Of a DNA stretch of 10,135 nucleotides, positions 1-6,804 are shown in pieces. The notes beneath the pieces were generated by a model that saw nothing but the letters and a program-made list of their open reading frames with translations, made no database searches and had not been told where the DNA came from. The number at the start of each line of letters is the position of its first letter. Position 1 is the first letter of the stretch. Origin of the DNA: CAZEGC01 sp964511635 (GTDB lineage Bacteria; Patescibacteriota; Saccharimonadia; Saccharimonadales; Saccharimonadaceae). A program made the translations under genes and the position numbers. The DNA lies in contig CAZEGC010000029.1 of assembly GCA_964511635.1 (NCBI GenBank), positions 1 to 10,135 on the forward strand, read 5' to 3'.

Positions 1-1484
1 CCCAAAATATAATTTAGTTCGCTTGGTTCGACCACGTCGTCCCAGTCAGTCGTAAGCGCATTGGCATTGACTATCGTGGCGCTGGCAGTCAGCGGCAGTC
101 GCTTGAACGTCCGGCCGGATTCCCGGCTGAATTCCATGTTCATCTGGTGGTCGGTCAACCATAGCGCGGTTTGGGCGATTAGGCTTGGGAACTCTTCGAT
201 CTCGATACCGTACATCTGGTCGACATTTACCTTTAGTGAGCCAGCTTCGGCATCAGATGCAAGCCAATCCACCTGCTTATCGGAACGAAGTCCTTTTATA
301 GAGTCGTCTTTTTGAAGTTGGGCAACAATTTTGTGTTCTAGTCGACGTAATTCGCGGTAGGTTATTACTAAAAAGTTACCGGCACCGCAGGCTGGGTCAA
401 GGAACTTCAGTCTAGCGAGTTTTCCTTGGAGTCGGCGTAATTCGTCGAACTTTTTGCGCGGACCGCTAGCGAGCGCAGCGGCGTATTCGTCATATAGGTC
501 GTCCAGAAACAGTGGCTTGATCGCCCTCAGAATGTTCTTTTCGCTAGTATAGTGCGCCCCTAAGTTCCGTCGCTGCTCGGCGTCCATCACGCCCTGGAAC
601 ATACTCCCGAAAATAGCTGGACTGACCTGTGACCAGTCGAGTTCCATAGCTTCGATTAGTTCGCGACGCATCTGTCCGTTAAAGTATGGAGTGCGTATAG
701 ATTCCTGGAATAGGCCGCCGTTGACATACGGCAGGCTAGCGATGGATTCATCGAGTGAATTCTGGCGATGAGTTTTTTCGGTATTTAAGGCTTGGAATAT
801 TTGCATCAACCTAGGACCTAGGTCTGAGCCGTCTTCAATCGTGTAGGTTTTAATATAACTAAGTAGCACGTGGCGATCGAATATGCCAGAATCATCAGCG
901 AACATACAAAAAACCAGCCGTACCAGTAAAACTTCTAGGTCACGCCCGGTGTAGTTGTCATCACGTAGCTTGTTATGTAGTTTGGCCATAGCCTCGGCGG
1001 CTTTGCGGTTGACGGGGTCTTGTTCGGCTAGTTGCTGCGATGATTGGTTGATTAAAAATGCGAATAGCTTAACGTGTTTTGGGAAATCGGCTAGTAAAAA
1101 GTCGGTTTTATTGCGAGTTGCGAGGTCTATAAAATGAAAGCTCGCAAAATCACTTACGACAACGGCTTCTGGTAGGTCGTGGTCGGGCATTGTTTCTAAG
1201 TATTCATATGCCTGAATGCTAGCCTTTGATAAATCTTTTCCGCCAGATTTTTGTTCAGCCAGTAGCTTGCTGGGCCAGAACATGTCGATAAAACCTTGGC
1301 TGCCGCTACCCTTTTTGATGGCGTATTCAAAATAAGCTCCGACGCGTCGGCGATCTACGCCGTATACTGCCAAAAAATCGCTCCAGAAACTTTGCGATTC
1401 GCCTTTTTCGTACGTTTCGCCGTCCCATTTGCTGGCAAACTCCGTCGCCTTGTCCTGAATTTCGTTCCAATTGATGGTTGCCAT
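1..1484 (-). CDS. MmeI-type (type IIL) fused restriction endonuclease/DNA methyltransferase, partial (C-terminus beyond window)
   Basis: I translated this stretch by hand from the ATG at 1484: 494 codons without a stop, leaving the window at the left edge. The N-terminal domain (about 1-160) carries D67, nine residues, then E77-Q78-K79. This D-X9-EXK spacing is the PD-(D/E)XK nuclease signature of MmeI, set in FIDMFWPSKLLAEQKSGGKD. A helical linker follows (about 170-300). The methyltransferase part opens with GAHYTSEKNI (309-318), has SAM motif I FLDPACGAGNF (361-371) and the acidic motif YGIEIEEF (425-432). The last residues, YIL(G), normally directly precede the NPPY/F catalytic motif, which lies just outside. 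MmeI-family proteins are about 900 residues, so roughly half is visible. One such protein cuts and methylates DNA at a short asymmetric site; its target-recognition domain is not in view. Family assignment is firm; activity is inferred. It occupies the place where rplA often follows rplK. Confidence 0.9.
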   Translation of the reverse strand, partial: MATINWNEIQDKATEFASKWDGETYEKGESQSFWSDFLAVYGVDRRRVGAYFEYAIKKGSGSQGFIDMFWPSKLLAEQKSGGKDLSKASIQAYEYLETMPDHDLPEAVVVSDFASFHFIDLATRNKTDFLLADFPKHVKLFAFLINQSSQQLAEQDPVNRKAAEAMAKLHNKLRDDNYTGRDLEVLLVRLVFCMFADDSGIFDRHVLLSYIKTYTIEDGSDLGPRLMQIFQALNTEKTHRQNSLDESIASLPYVNGGLFQESIRTPYFNGQMRRELIEAMELDWSQVSPAIFGSMFQGVMDAEQRRNLGAHYTSEKNILRAIKPLFLDDLYDEYAAALASGPRKKFDELRRLQGKLARLKFLDPACGAGNFLVITYRELRRLEHKIVAQLQKDDSIKGLRSDKQVDWLASDAEAGSLKVNVDQMYGIEIEEFPSLIAQTALWLTDHQMNMEFSRESGRTFKRLPLTASATIVNANALTTDWDDVVEPSELNYIL

Positions 1485-1495
1485 GTTACTTTCCG

Positions 1496-1504
1496 ATTAT
1501 AGCA
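1496..1504 (-). promoter_or_regulatory. Extended -10 promoter (TGC-TATAAT) of the restriction-modification gene
   Basis: Read on the minus strand, a perfect TATAAT (1496-1501) is preceded by TGC (TG at 1503-1504), which makes an extended -10 box. No convincing -35 stands 16-18 nt upstream. The box ends 11 nt before the ATG at 1484, so the transcript would start only about 4-5 nt before the start codon. A weak GGAAAG lies between them. The promoter abuts the U-tract of the rplK terminator. Confidence 0.65.
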
Positions 1505-1506
1505 TC

Positions 1507-1539
1507 AAAAAACTCCGCATCGAGATGATGGCGGAGTTT
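1507..1539 (-). terminator. Intrinsic terminator of rplK
   Basis: On the minus strand AAACTCCGC (1539-1531) pairs perfectly with GCGGAGTTT (1518-1510) across a 12-nt loop, and a run of six T follows (1512-1507). It lies 21 nt after the rplK stop codon, so it closes the rplK transcript. Confidence 0.9.
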
Positions 1540-1560
1540 AGCGAGCTATTTCGACTGGTA

Positions 1561-1986
1561 TTAGTCGACTACTTCGACGCCCATTGACCTGGCGGAGCCG
1601 GCGATAATTTTGACGCGACCTTCCATGTCGTTAGCGTTGAGGTGGTCTTTTTTGGCTTCGGCGATTTCCTCGGCCTGAGCGCGGGTGATTTTACCGACTT
1701 TTTCGCTGTGCGGCTTACCAGACCCTTTCTGAATACCGGCAGCAGCACGAATCATATCGTCAACTGGCTGACCAAGGCTTTTCCAGGTGAAGGTTCGGTC
1801 TTCGAACACCTGCAGATGCACGATAACGTCTTTACCCATGTCGCCCTTAGTGGCTTCGTTGAATGGGTTGATGAAGTCCATCATGTTCAGTCCCCATTGA
1901 CCAAGGGTCGAACCCACAGGAGGACCTGCAGTCGCACGACCAGCCGGAATACGTAGTTTTAGGTTTCCAATAACTTTTTTTGCCAT
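1561..1986 (-). CDS. rplK: 50S ribosomal protein L11
   Basis: The protein has 141 residues, the normal length for uL11. It shows the N-terminal domain linker with the conserved P22-P23 pair (ATAGPPVGSTLGQWGLN), the Phe/Asp-rich stretch MMDFINPFN, and a C-terminal rRNA-binding domain ending in ARSMGVEVVD. L11 and 23S rRNA together form the GTPase-associated centre that stimulates EF-Tu, EF-G and release factors. The ATG at 1986 is preceded by AAGGA with about 5 nt spacing. The gene has its own near-consensus promoter and an intrinsic terminator, so it behaves as a single-gene unit rather than part of the usual secE-nusG-rplK-rplA-rplJ run. rplA is not next to it. Confidence 0.98.
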   Translation of the reverse strand: MAKKVIGNLKLRIPAGRATAGPPVGSTLGQWGLNMMDFINPFNEATKGDMGKDVIVHLQVFEDRTFTWKSLGQPVDDMIRAAAGIQKGSGKPHSEKVGKITRAQAEEIAEAKKDHLNANDMEGRVKIIAGSARSMGVEVVD

Positions 1987-2045
1987 AATTTTCCTTAAAA
2001 GATACTAAATATTATTTGAAGCTATATTTAGTGCGTAACAGACAT

Positions 2046-2074
2046 ACTATAGCAGACAGGCGTCGATATATCAA
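2046..2074 (-). promoter_or_regulatory. Sigma70-type promoter for rplK
   Basis: On the minus strand TTGATA (2069-2074) is followed after exactly 17 nt by TATAGT (2046-2051). This is the best two-box match to the bacterial consensus near rplK. The start point would fall near 2039, giving a leader of roughly 50 nt that includes the AAGGA ribosome site. Confidence 0.8.
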
Positions 2075-2127
2075 CCTTCGAGCATCGAGCGGAGGTCGTC
2101 TAGCCGATTTTCGAACCGTTGCTGCAT
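2071..2127 (-). CDS. Possible 18-residue peptide between nusG and rplK
   Basis: An ATG at 2127 has AGGA (2134-2137) six nt upstream and encodes MQQRFENRLDDLRSMLEG before TGA at 2071-2073. The frame stays open upstream for about 24 more codons, back to a stop inside the nusG end, but holds no usual start codon there. The peptide is charged and would be helical. The stop overlaps the -35 box of the rplK promoter. It may be a real small gene, a remnant of a longer one, or chance; I recognise no family. Confidence 0.25.
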   Translation of the reverse strand: MQQRFENRLDDLRSMLEG

Positions 2128-2197
2128 AGTGCGTCCTAGCGTGTCTTTGTTACCCAGTATGCGGTGGGAAAGAAGGTCGGTATCGACGACGCGAGTA

Positions 2198-2743
2198 TTA
2201 GACTTTCTTTACCTGTAGTGCGTCAAGCTCGACCGGAGTATCACGGCCAAACATGCTAACCATGACGCGGATTTTGCCTTTTTGATTGTCGATTTCGCTA
2301 ATTGCACCGTCAAAGCCCTTGAACGGCCCGTCAGTGATTGATACCACTTCACCCTCTGAATAGTCGATGTTGTGTTTTGGATCTTCGACACCCATACGCT
2401 TTTTGATTTTAGCGATTTCATTACTTGAAACAGGCGTTGGCTCGGTTCCTGTGCCGACAAATCCAGTTACACCGGGGGTGTTTCGTACAATGTACCATGT
2501 TTCGTCTGTTAACTTCATTTCAACCAGGGCGTAGCCTTGGAAGATCTTTTTTTCGACAATCTTGCGCTTGCCATTTTTGATTTCAATTTGCTTTTCTTTG
2601 GGCACCATGACGTCAAAAATTTTGTCTGCCATGTCGACAGCGTTAATTCGTTGACGAATACTGTCAGCTACTTTTTCTTCGTACCCACTGTAGGTGTGAA
2701 TTGCGTACCATTGCCTGGTTGAGTCGTATCGATTACTTGCCAT
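2198..2743 (-). CDS. nusG: Transcription elongation/antitermination factor NusG
   Basis: The protein has 181 residues, typical for NusG. The NGN domain (about 10-115) starts RQWYAIHTYSGYEEKVA and includes KIFQGYALVEM and RNTPGVTGFVG. The C-terminal KOW domain (about 125-181) shows EGEVVSITDGPFKGFDG and ends PVELDALQVKKV. NusG binds the RNA polymerase clamp with NGN, and Rho or ribosomal S10 with KOW, so it couples transcription to termination and translation. The start ATG sits 7 nt after the secE stop, with AAGGA in that gap, so the two genes are translated from one mRNA. No terminator is seen between nusG and the rplK promoter. Confidence 0.98.
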   Translation of the reverse strand: MASNRYDSTRQWYAIHTYSGYEEKVADSIRQRINAVDMADKIFDVMVPKEKQIEIKNGKRKIVEKKIFQGYALVEMKLTDETWYIVRNTPGVTGFVGTGTEPTPVSSNEIAKIKKRMGVEDPKHNIDYSEGEVVSITDGPFKGFDGAISEIDNQKGKIRVMVSMFGRDTPVELDALQVKKV

Positions 2744-2750
2744 TATCCTT

Positions 2751-3143
2751 TTATCCTATAATTAGTTCAAATAAGTTATTAAATCCAGCATCAAGCAGTA
2801 CAATTAGTGCCACAAAAAATAGTGAATAAAGGACTACTGCTGCGGTTAAGCCCCACGTAGCTCGGCGGGTTGGCCAACGAACTTGCTTTAGTTCAAACCA
2901 AGCACCCTTGAAGTAACGGCCTAGGGCCGTGAAGGGTGTTAGAGTTTTCTTAATTGCAGACTTATTTTTGGGGTTTGGGTTTTCTACCTTGGTATTTTTT
3001 TCGCGTTTTGTTTCAGGTTTGCTGGCTATGCGTTCAGTCGGCTTCTGGTTGATGGCCGCTGGTTTAGTGTCAGCCGCTTTAAGCCTCGTGACTTTCGTCG
3101 CCGAAGATTTTTTTGCAGTGGTTTTCTTGCTTGGCTTAGCCAC
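2751..3143 (-). CDS. secE: Preprotein translocase subunit SecE
   Basis: The protein has 130 residues. The first ~65 are Lys/Ala/Pro/Thr-rich and low in complexity. The conserved SecE part follows: an amphipathic stretch with GRYFKGAWFELKQVRWPT (75-92), where W90-P91-T92 is the family hallmark, then one transmembrane helix (about 97-118). SecE clamps the SecY channel in the plasma membrane. The minimal single-helix form is about 60 residues, so the tail doubles the size. Translation starts at GTG (3143) with AGGAG at 3153-3157, nine nt away. The gene leads the secE-nusG operon behind a promoter and a terminator-like hairpin. Confidence 0.95.
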   Translation of the reverse strand: MAKPSKKTTAKKSSATKVTRLKAADTKPAAINQKPTERIASKPETKREKNTKVENPNPKNKSAIKKTLTPFTALGRYFKGAWFELKQVRWPTRRATWGLTAAVVLYSLFFVALIVLLDAGFNNLFELIIG

Positions 3144-3164
3144 TTTGGTTTACTCCTACCATTT

Positions 3165-3191
3165 AAAAAAGTCTGCTTGTATCTGCAGACT
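3165..3191 (-). terminator. Terminator-like hairpin in the secE leader (possible attenuator)
   Basis: On the minus strand AGTCTGC (3191-3185) pairs perfectly with GCAGACT (3176-3170) across an 8-nt loop. A run of six T starts with the last stem base and ends at 3165. It lies between the proposed secE promoter and its ribosome site and would form a few nt from the 5' end of the mRNA. It could abort transcripts (attenuation), or simply shield the 5' end. Confidence 0.6.
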
Positions 3192-3201
3192 GTCAAATAC
3201 T

Positions 3202-3230
3202 ATACTAGCGCATTGTCGATAAAATAACAA
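3202..3230 (-). promoter_or_regulatory. Promoter of the secE-nusG operon
   Basis: On the minus strand TTGTTA (3225-3230) and TAGTAT (3202-3207) are separated by 17 nt. An overlapping TATAGT at 3199-3204 could serve instead with longer spacing. Transcription would begin near 3195. The -35 box is one base away from the -35 box of the divergent glycosyltransferase promoter. Confidence 0.6.
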
Positions 3231-3231
3231 G

Positions 3232-3260
3232 TTAACACCACAAGAGCGGCGTGATAACAT
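3232..3260 (+). promoter_or_regulatory. Promoter of the family-2 glycosyltransferase gene, leaderless type
   Basis: TTAACA (3232-3237) and TAACAT (3255-3260) are 17 nt apart. TGA directly before the -10 box adds an extended-10 TGn. The box ends 7 nt before the ATG at 3268, so the mRNA would begin at or next to the start codon. No Shine-Dalgarno is visible. Confidence 0.6.
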
Positions 3261-3267
3261 AAGTAGT

Positions 3268-4437
3268 ATGGTATGGATTCTAGCGCTGGGCACGATGCTC
3301 TTAATGACAGCACTGCTTTTTATGCGCCAGATAATAGTGGCTTTTTCGCGCTTTCGCATTAAAACCAAAAAAACTAATTATGTATCAATTGATGATGCTC
3401 CGACTGTGAGTGTATGCATACCCGCAAGAAATGAAACGCACGCCATGACTCGATGCCTAGAATCGGTACTATCAAGCAGCTATCCGAAGCTGGAAATTAT
3501 TGTGCTAGACGACAGTTCGGTTGATAACACTTCGATACTTATTAAATCATTCGCCCATTCTGGAGTGCGGTTTGTCGAAGGTTCACAGCTGCCGGATGGT
3601 TGGCTGGGTAAAAATCATGCGCTCGAGGGGCTCGCTCGTGAAGCTAGCGGCGAGCTAATTGTTTATATGGATGTTGACACCCAGATAAAATCAAATACGA
3701 TCAGCCTGCTGGTGTCATATATAAAGAATGAAGATGCTCAAATGGTATCAGTCCTACCTAGGCGAACTGATGGACTGCGTGGTAGCGTGCTTTTTGCAAC
3801 CTTGCGTTATTTTTGGTCAATTATCACTCATTCTAGAAGCAGACCGCTGGCTGCAAGCGCCTTGTGGGTGATTAAACGAGATTATTTGCTCAAAAATGCT
3901 GGAGGATTCGCATCCATGCAGAGGGTAATTCAGCCTGAATCGGTTCTAGCCAAGGCGCTCGCGGCAGATGATAAATACCGCATATTGATTGGCAGCGATC
4001 AGCTAGATGTGGCATATGAGAAAAAGTGGTCATCGCAGGTAGAAACTAGCATCCGCCTGCTGTTTCCCCTATCGGGAGGCACGTGGCACCGCGGGTTAGC
4101 TGCCACTTTGTTTTTAACTTTCTTAAACCTGCCGCTAGTAGCGCTGGTGGTGGGACTAATGACTAGCAGCAGTGTGCTTATAGCGGCTGGCGTCGTGTTT
4201 ACCATTATTTTTTCAGGATTGTTTGCTGTATTTACCTATCAACTCCGGACGCGTAATTGGTGGTTTTGTGCACTACTGTGGCCAGTGGTCATATTTCAGG
4301 AATTAGTGATATTTATAATTAGCTGGCAGCGTTACGCTCGAGGCCGCGTAACCTGGAAGGGCCGCCGAATCAGCAACGACATGCAGGAGCTTTCAGCTGG
4401 ACTAGCGATTCAGACGGGTACGACTAGCCAGAGCTAG
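3268..4437 (+). CDS. Membrane-anchored family 2 glycosyltransferase (CrtQ/HpnB-like)
   Basis: The protein has 389 residues. An N-terminal membrane anchor (about 3-27) precedes a cytoplasmic GT-A catalytic domain starting TVSVCIPARNE (46-56). It has DDSS (81-84), QLPDGWLGKNHAL (107-119) and the metal-binding D135-V-D137. Three or four transmembrane helices follow (about 275-360), with a closing RVTWKGR. The DGWxGK block plus C-terminal helices and WKGR recall glycosyltransferases of the carotenoid (CrtQ) and hopanoid (HpnB) type, which move a sugar from a nucleotide donor to a lipid. The true acceptor cannot be read from the sequence, and no carotenoid or hopanoid gene is nearby. Its TAG stop lies in the CTAG (4434-4437) that also ends the opposing kinase gene. 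Family is certain; substrate unknown. Confidence 0.9.
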   Translation: MVWILALGTMLLMTALLFMRQIIVAFSRFRIKTKKTNYVSIDDAPTVSVCIPARNETHAMTRCLESVLSSSYPKLEIIVLDDSSVDNTSILIKSFAHSGVRFVEGSQLPDGWLGKNHALEGLAREASGELIVYMDVDTQIKSNTISLLVSYIKNEDAQMVSVLPRRTDGLRGSVLFATLRYFWSIITHSRSRPLAASALWVIKRDYLLKNAGGFASMQRVIQPESVLAKALAADDKYRILIGSDQLDVAYEKKWSSQVETSIRLLFPLSGGTWHRGLAATLFLTFLNLPLVALVVGLMTSSSVLIAAGVVFTIIFSGLFAVFTYQLRTRNWWFCALLWPVVIFQELVIFIISWQRYARGRVTWKGRRISNDMQELSAGLAIQTGTTSQS

Positions 4438-6074
4438 TCTTTGCTTTGGTGAATTGGCAGGTCAAAGTAAAATAGTGACCCGTGGTTAAGCCGGCTCTCT
4501 AATTTGATGTGAGTATCGATTTTATTAGCTAACTTTGCAGCCACGTATAGTCCCAGCCCAGTACCACCCGTTTCCCTGGTGCGGTAATCTTCGGAACGGT
4601 AGAATTTATTAAATATTTTTTTCTGGTCTGCCTTGTTGATACCAATACCGGTATCCTGGACAGAAAAAGTAACCATGTTTTTACTGCGCTTTGCCGATAG
4701 GGTCACCGAGCCTTTTTTGGTATATTTGATTGAATTGGTGACGAAGTTCTGCAAAAGCTCTTCTAGGTACAAGCGACTAGTGTAAACTGAGCCTAGGCGC
4801 GTACCTAGATCTAGGTTGAGGCGTAGTTTTTTGTTTTTTGCTTCACTAGCGTAGTTAGTGTAGATACTTTTCATCACTTCAGCCACGTCAATGACTTCTT
4901 TTTCGTCAGATACGCCACGTTCAGCCCGTGAAAGAGTGGATAGATCGTTCACCATTTTGGATAAAAATATAATTTGCTCATGGGCGGTTTCAACTGACGA
5001 CTCTAGTGTGCCAGGCTTCATTTGCCCCCGCTCCATCATTAGTCGTACGTTGCTAATCGTACCTTCTGCAATTGTGATTGGAGTGCGTAGTTCGTGGCTG
5101 ACAACACTAATGAACTCGTCACGTTCTTCTTCTAGGCTTTTTTGTTTAGTGACGTCACGCATTATAACGATGTAGCCGTTGATGACATCAGTTTTTTTGG
5201 ATCTGCTAAAGGTTGTGCGTATGGGTGAAAAGGTTAATTCCAGTCGGATACTTTCTTGTTTGTCGTAATAATAAAGTAGGTCATCTCGGACGGTTGTCCT
5301 AGGGGTGTTTTTTAATTTATCAAAGATATTAATTTTTTTGCCGCTTAGGGACTTGAGTGGCAAAACTTCGTCTAGATGGTGGCCATTTAGGCTGTCATTT
5401 GTATCCAGTAGGTTCAGGCTGGCTGCGTTATAGGTTCGAATGATACCATTTTTATCAAGGTTCAGTATTCCATCAGAAATGTTATTAATGATAGCTAGTG
5501 TTCTTTCGCGCTGCATGGCTTCTTGGATTTTGACTTTTTGCAAACTGCTCGTGTCAACTTCTTTTAATCGCATCATTGCGGCGACTGAAGCGCCTACGGT
5601 TAGGAGCGTTAGCATGGATATCATGCCGACGAGCACTGCCCCGTATTCGCCAGCACTTTGATGCATAGCTAGATCAACTAAAGCCACCATAATCGAGGCG
5701 GCGGCGCTATATTGAGCGCCTCTGATATCTGCGACTAGGTATGCGCCTAGTAGCAGTAGCAACCACAAACTAGCTATAAGCAGCGAAAACCCAGAAATAA
5801 TAAGTACATATAGGATAATTAAGGCGTGTTGGGCAATTAAGCAGGCTGACTCTAGGCGATTATTTTTAGTCGGGGTAATAAACTGAATTAATGACACAAA
5901 TAGCCAGAGGCCTGTAACTACAAATAGGTACAATATGCCTGCGTAGCGCGAATTATCAATCAGGCCGGCGTGGATCATTAGCCCGTAGAAAAAAAGAATC
6001 AAAGGAACAATAAGCCCAGAAAACCTTATAAACTGTTCTGATCTTTTGCTTTGTCTTGTCCCACCCGTATTCAT
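4434..6074 (-). CDS. Membrane-bound PAS sensor histidine kinase, orphan
   Basis: The protein has 546 residues. About six hydrophobic segments (17-37, 44-66, 77-97, 97-117, 124-137, 146-168) put the N-terminus in the membrane with almost no outside domain. A short linker leads to a PAS domain (about 191-310: INNISDGILNLDKNGIIRTYN). The HisKA dimerisation domain has the phosphorylatable H327 in VVSHELRTP. The HATPase domain has N-box LLQNFVTNSIKYT, G1 box DTGIGI (from D474) and G2 box GGTGLGL (503-509). All catalytic boxes are intact, so it should autophosphorylate. The signal is unknown; the layout suggests a membrane or intracellular cue. No response regulator is in the window, so its partner is elsewhere. 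The start at 6074 is supported by a -10 box 8 nt upstream. Confidence 0.95.
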   Translation of the reverse strand: MNTGGTRQSKRSEQFIRFSGLIVPLILFFYGLMIHAGLIDNSRYAGILYLFVVTGLWLFVSLIQFITPTKNNRLESACLIAQHALIILYVLIISGFSLLIASLWLLLLLGAYLVADIRGAQYSAAASIMVALVDLAMHQSAGEYGAVLVGMISMLTLLTVGASVAAMMRLKEVDTSSLQKVKIQEAMQRERTLAIINNISDGILNLDKNGIIRTYNAASLNLLDTNDSLNGHHLDEVLPLKSLSGKKINIFDKLKNTPRTTVRDDLLYYYDKQESIRLELTFSPIRTTFSRSKKTDVINGYIVIMRDVTKQKSLEEERDEFISVVSHELRTPITIAEGTISNVRLMMERGQMKPGTLESSVETAHEQIIFLSKMVNDLSTLSRAERGVSDEKEVIDVAEVMKSIYTNYASEAKNKKLRLNLDLGTRLGSVYTSRLYLEELLQNFVTNSIKYTKKGSVTLSAKRSKNMVTFSVQDTGIGINKADQKKIFNKFYRSEDYRTRETGGTGLGLYVAAKLANKIDTHIKLESRLNHGSLFYFDLPIHQSKD

Positions 6075-6082
6075 CTGGCCTT

Positions 6083-6111
6083 ATTATACATAGCAGCCAT
6101 GGCTTTTTAAA
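6083..6111 (-). promoter_or_regulatory. Promoter of the histidine kinase gene, leaderless type
   Basis: On the minus strand a perfect TATAAT (6083-6088) ends 8 nt before the ATG at 6074. TTTAAA (6106-6111) stands 17 nt upstream as a fair -35 and overlaps the stop codon of the upstream gene. The transcript would start at or next to the A of ATG, and no Shine-Dalgarno is seen. Confidence 0.65.
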
Positions 6112-6796
6112 TAGAGGGTGTTTCGAGCTTGATTTTTTTACGATGCAATTTGTAGTCTGGATCAGCCGCTGCCACTATATCCCAGAAAGCTTGACTATGA
6201 TCCATGCGCTTAGTATGGGAAAGCTCATGTATTAGAACGTAATCAATTAATTCAAATGGCAGTTTCATCAGGGCGATATTCAAACTAATAGTGCCGTTGC
6301 TGCTGCAGCTCCCCCACCTGCCGCTAGCGTGTGAAAACCGAACTTTGTCATAACTAAAACCATGTTTTGCAGCCAAAAAAGCTAGTCGCTTAGGAAGGTA
6401 GCTTCTTGCTTCAATTTTTAGTGCGTCAATTATAACTGGTCTGGCTTCTTTGATGATTTCACTACTAGATAGCTCCATGTCATCTGGTTTTCGGATTATG
6501 ATTTGTTGACCGCTTCTGGTGACTTTTAGCGCGTCACCGGTCTGGATGACGAGTGTGTGACTTTTGCCTATAGACATACCTGGTGCTAGTTCAAGCTTTG
6601 GATGGTAATCCTCTAGAATCTGACGAAGTTTTGGGCGAGAAGTTTTAATTAGCCGCTTTACTAATAGTGTCGGCGCATAAAGTGGGATAGAAGCCCGAAG
6701 AGTGCCGTTGGGCGCAATGCGAATCTTGACCTGGCGCGCCCTGGCGCTCCGACGGATTGTTATTTTGCCAAATTCTTTATCCGTGATTGTTGGCAT
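6107..6796 (-). CDS. YgjP-like (DUF45) zinc metallopeptidase-like protein
   Basis: The protein has 229 residues, close to the usual length of the YgjP/DUF45 family. The N-terminal half is a basic beta-rich region starting ITIRRSARARQVKIRI. The second half has the family block GRWGSCSSNGTISLN and then H190-E-L-S-H194, followed by TKRMDHSQAFW. The two histidines of HExxH and a later histidine (probably H200) would bind zinc, with E191 as the catalytic base. No signal peptide or membrane helix is present, so it acts in the cytoplasm. The physiological substrate is not known for the family. It begins 8 nt after the stop of the P-loop kinase gene, so the two are one operon, although no clear ribosome site precedes this ATG. 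Confidence 0.9.
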   Translation of the reverse strand: MPTITDKEFGKITIRRSARARQVKIRIAPNGTLRASIPLYAPTLLVKRLIKTSRPKLRQILEDYHPKLELAPGMSIGKSHTLVIQTGDALKVTRSGQQIIIRKPDDMELSSSEIIKEARPVIIDALKIEARSYLPKRLAFLAAKHGFSYDKVRFSHASGRWGSCSSNGTISLNIALMKLPFELIDYVLIHELSHTKRMDHSQAFWDIVAAADPDYKLHRKKIKLETPSI

Positions 6797-6804
6797 TGCT
6801 GTGA

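Noticed and set aside
61..315. Plus-strand open frame here, and others at 955-1137 and 1296-1502
   Set aside because: They lie antisense to a 494-codon minus-strand frame with clear nuclease and methyltransferase motifs, and their translations show no domain.
3191..3196. Perfect TTGACA on the minus strand as -35 of secE
   Set aside because: No -10-like box stands 16-18 nt downstream, where the hairpin and its T-run lie instead; the TTGTTA/TAGTAT pair upstream fits better.
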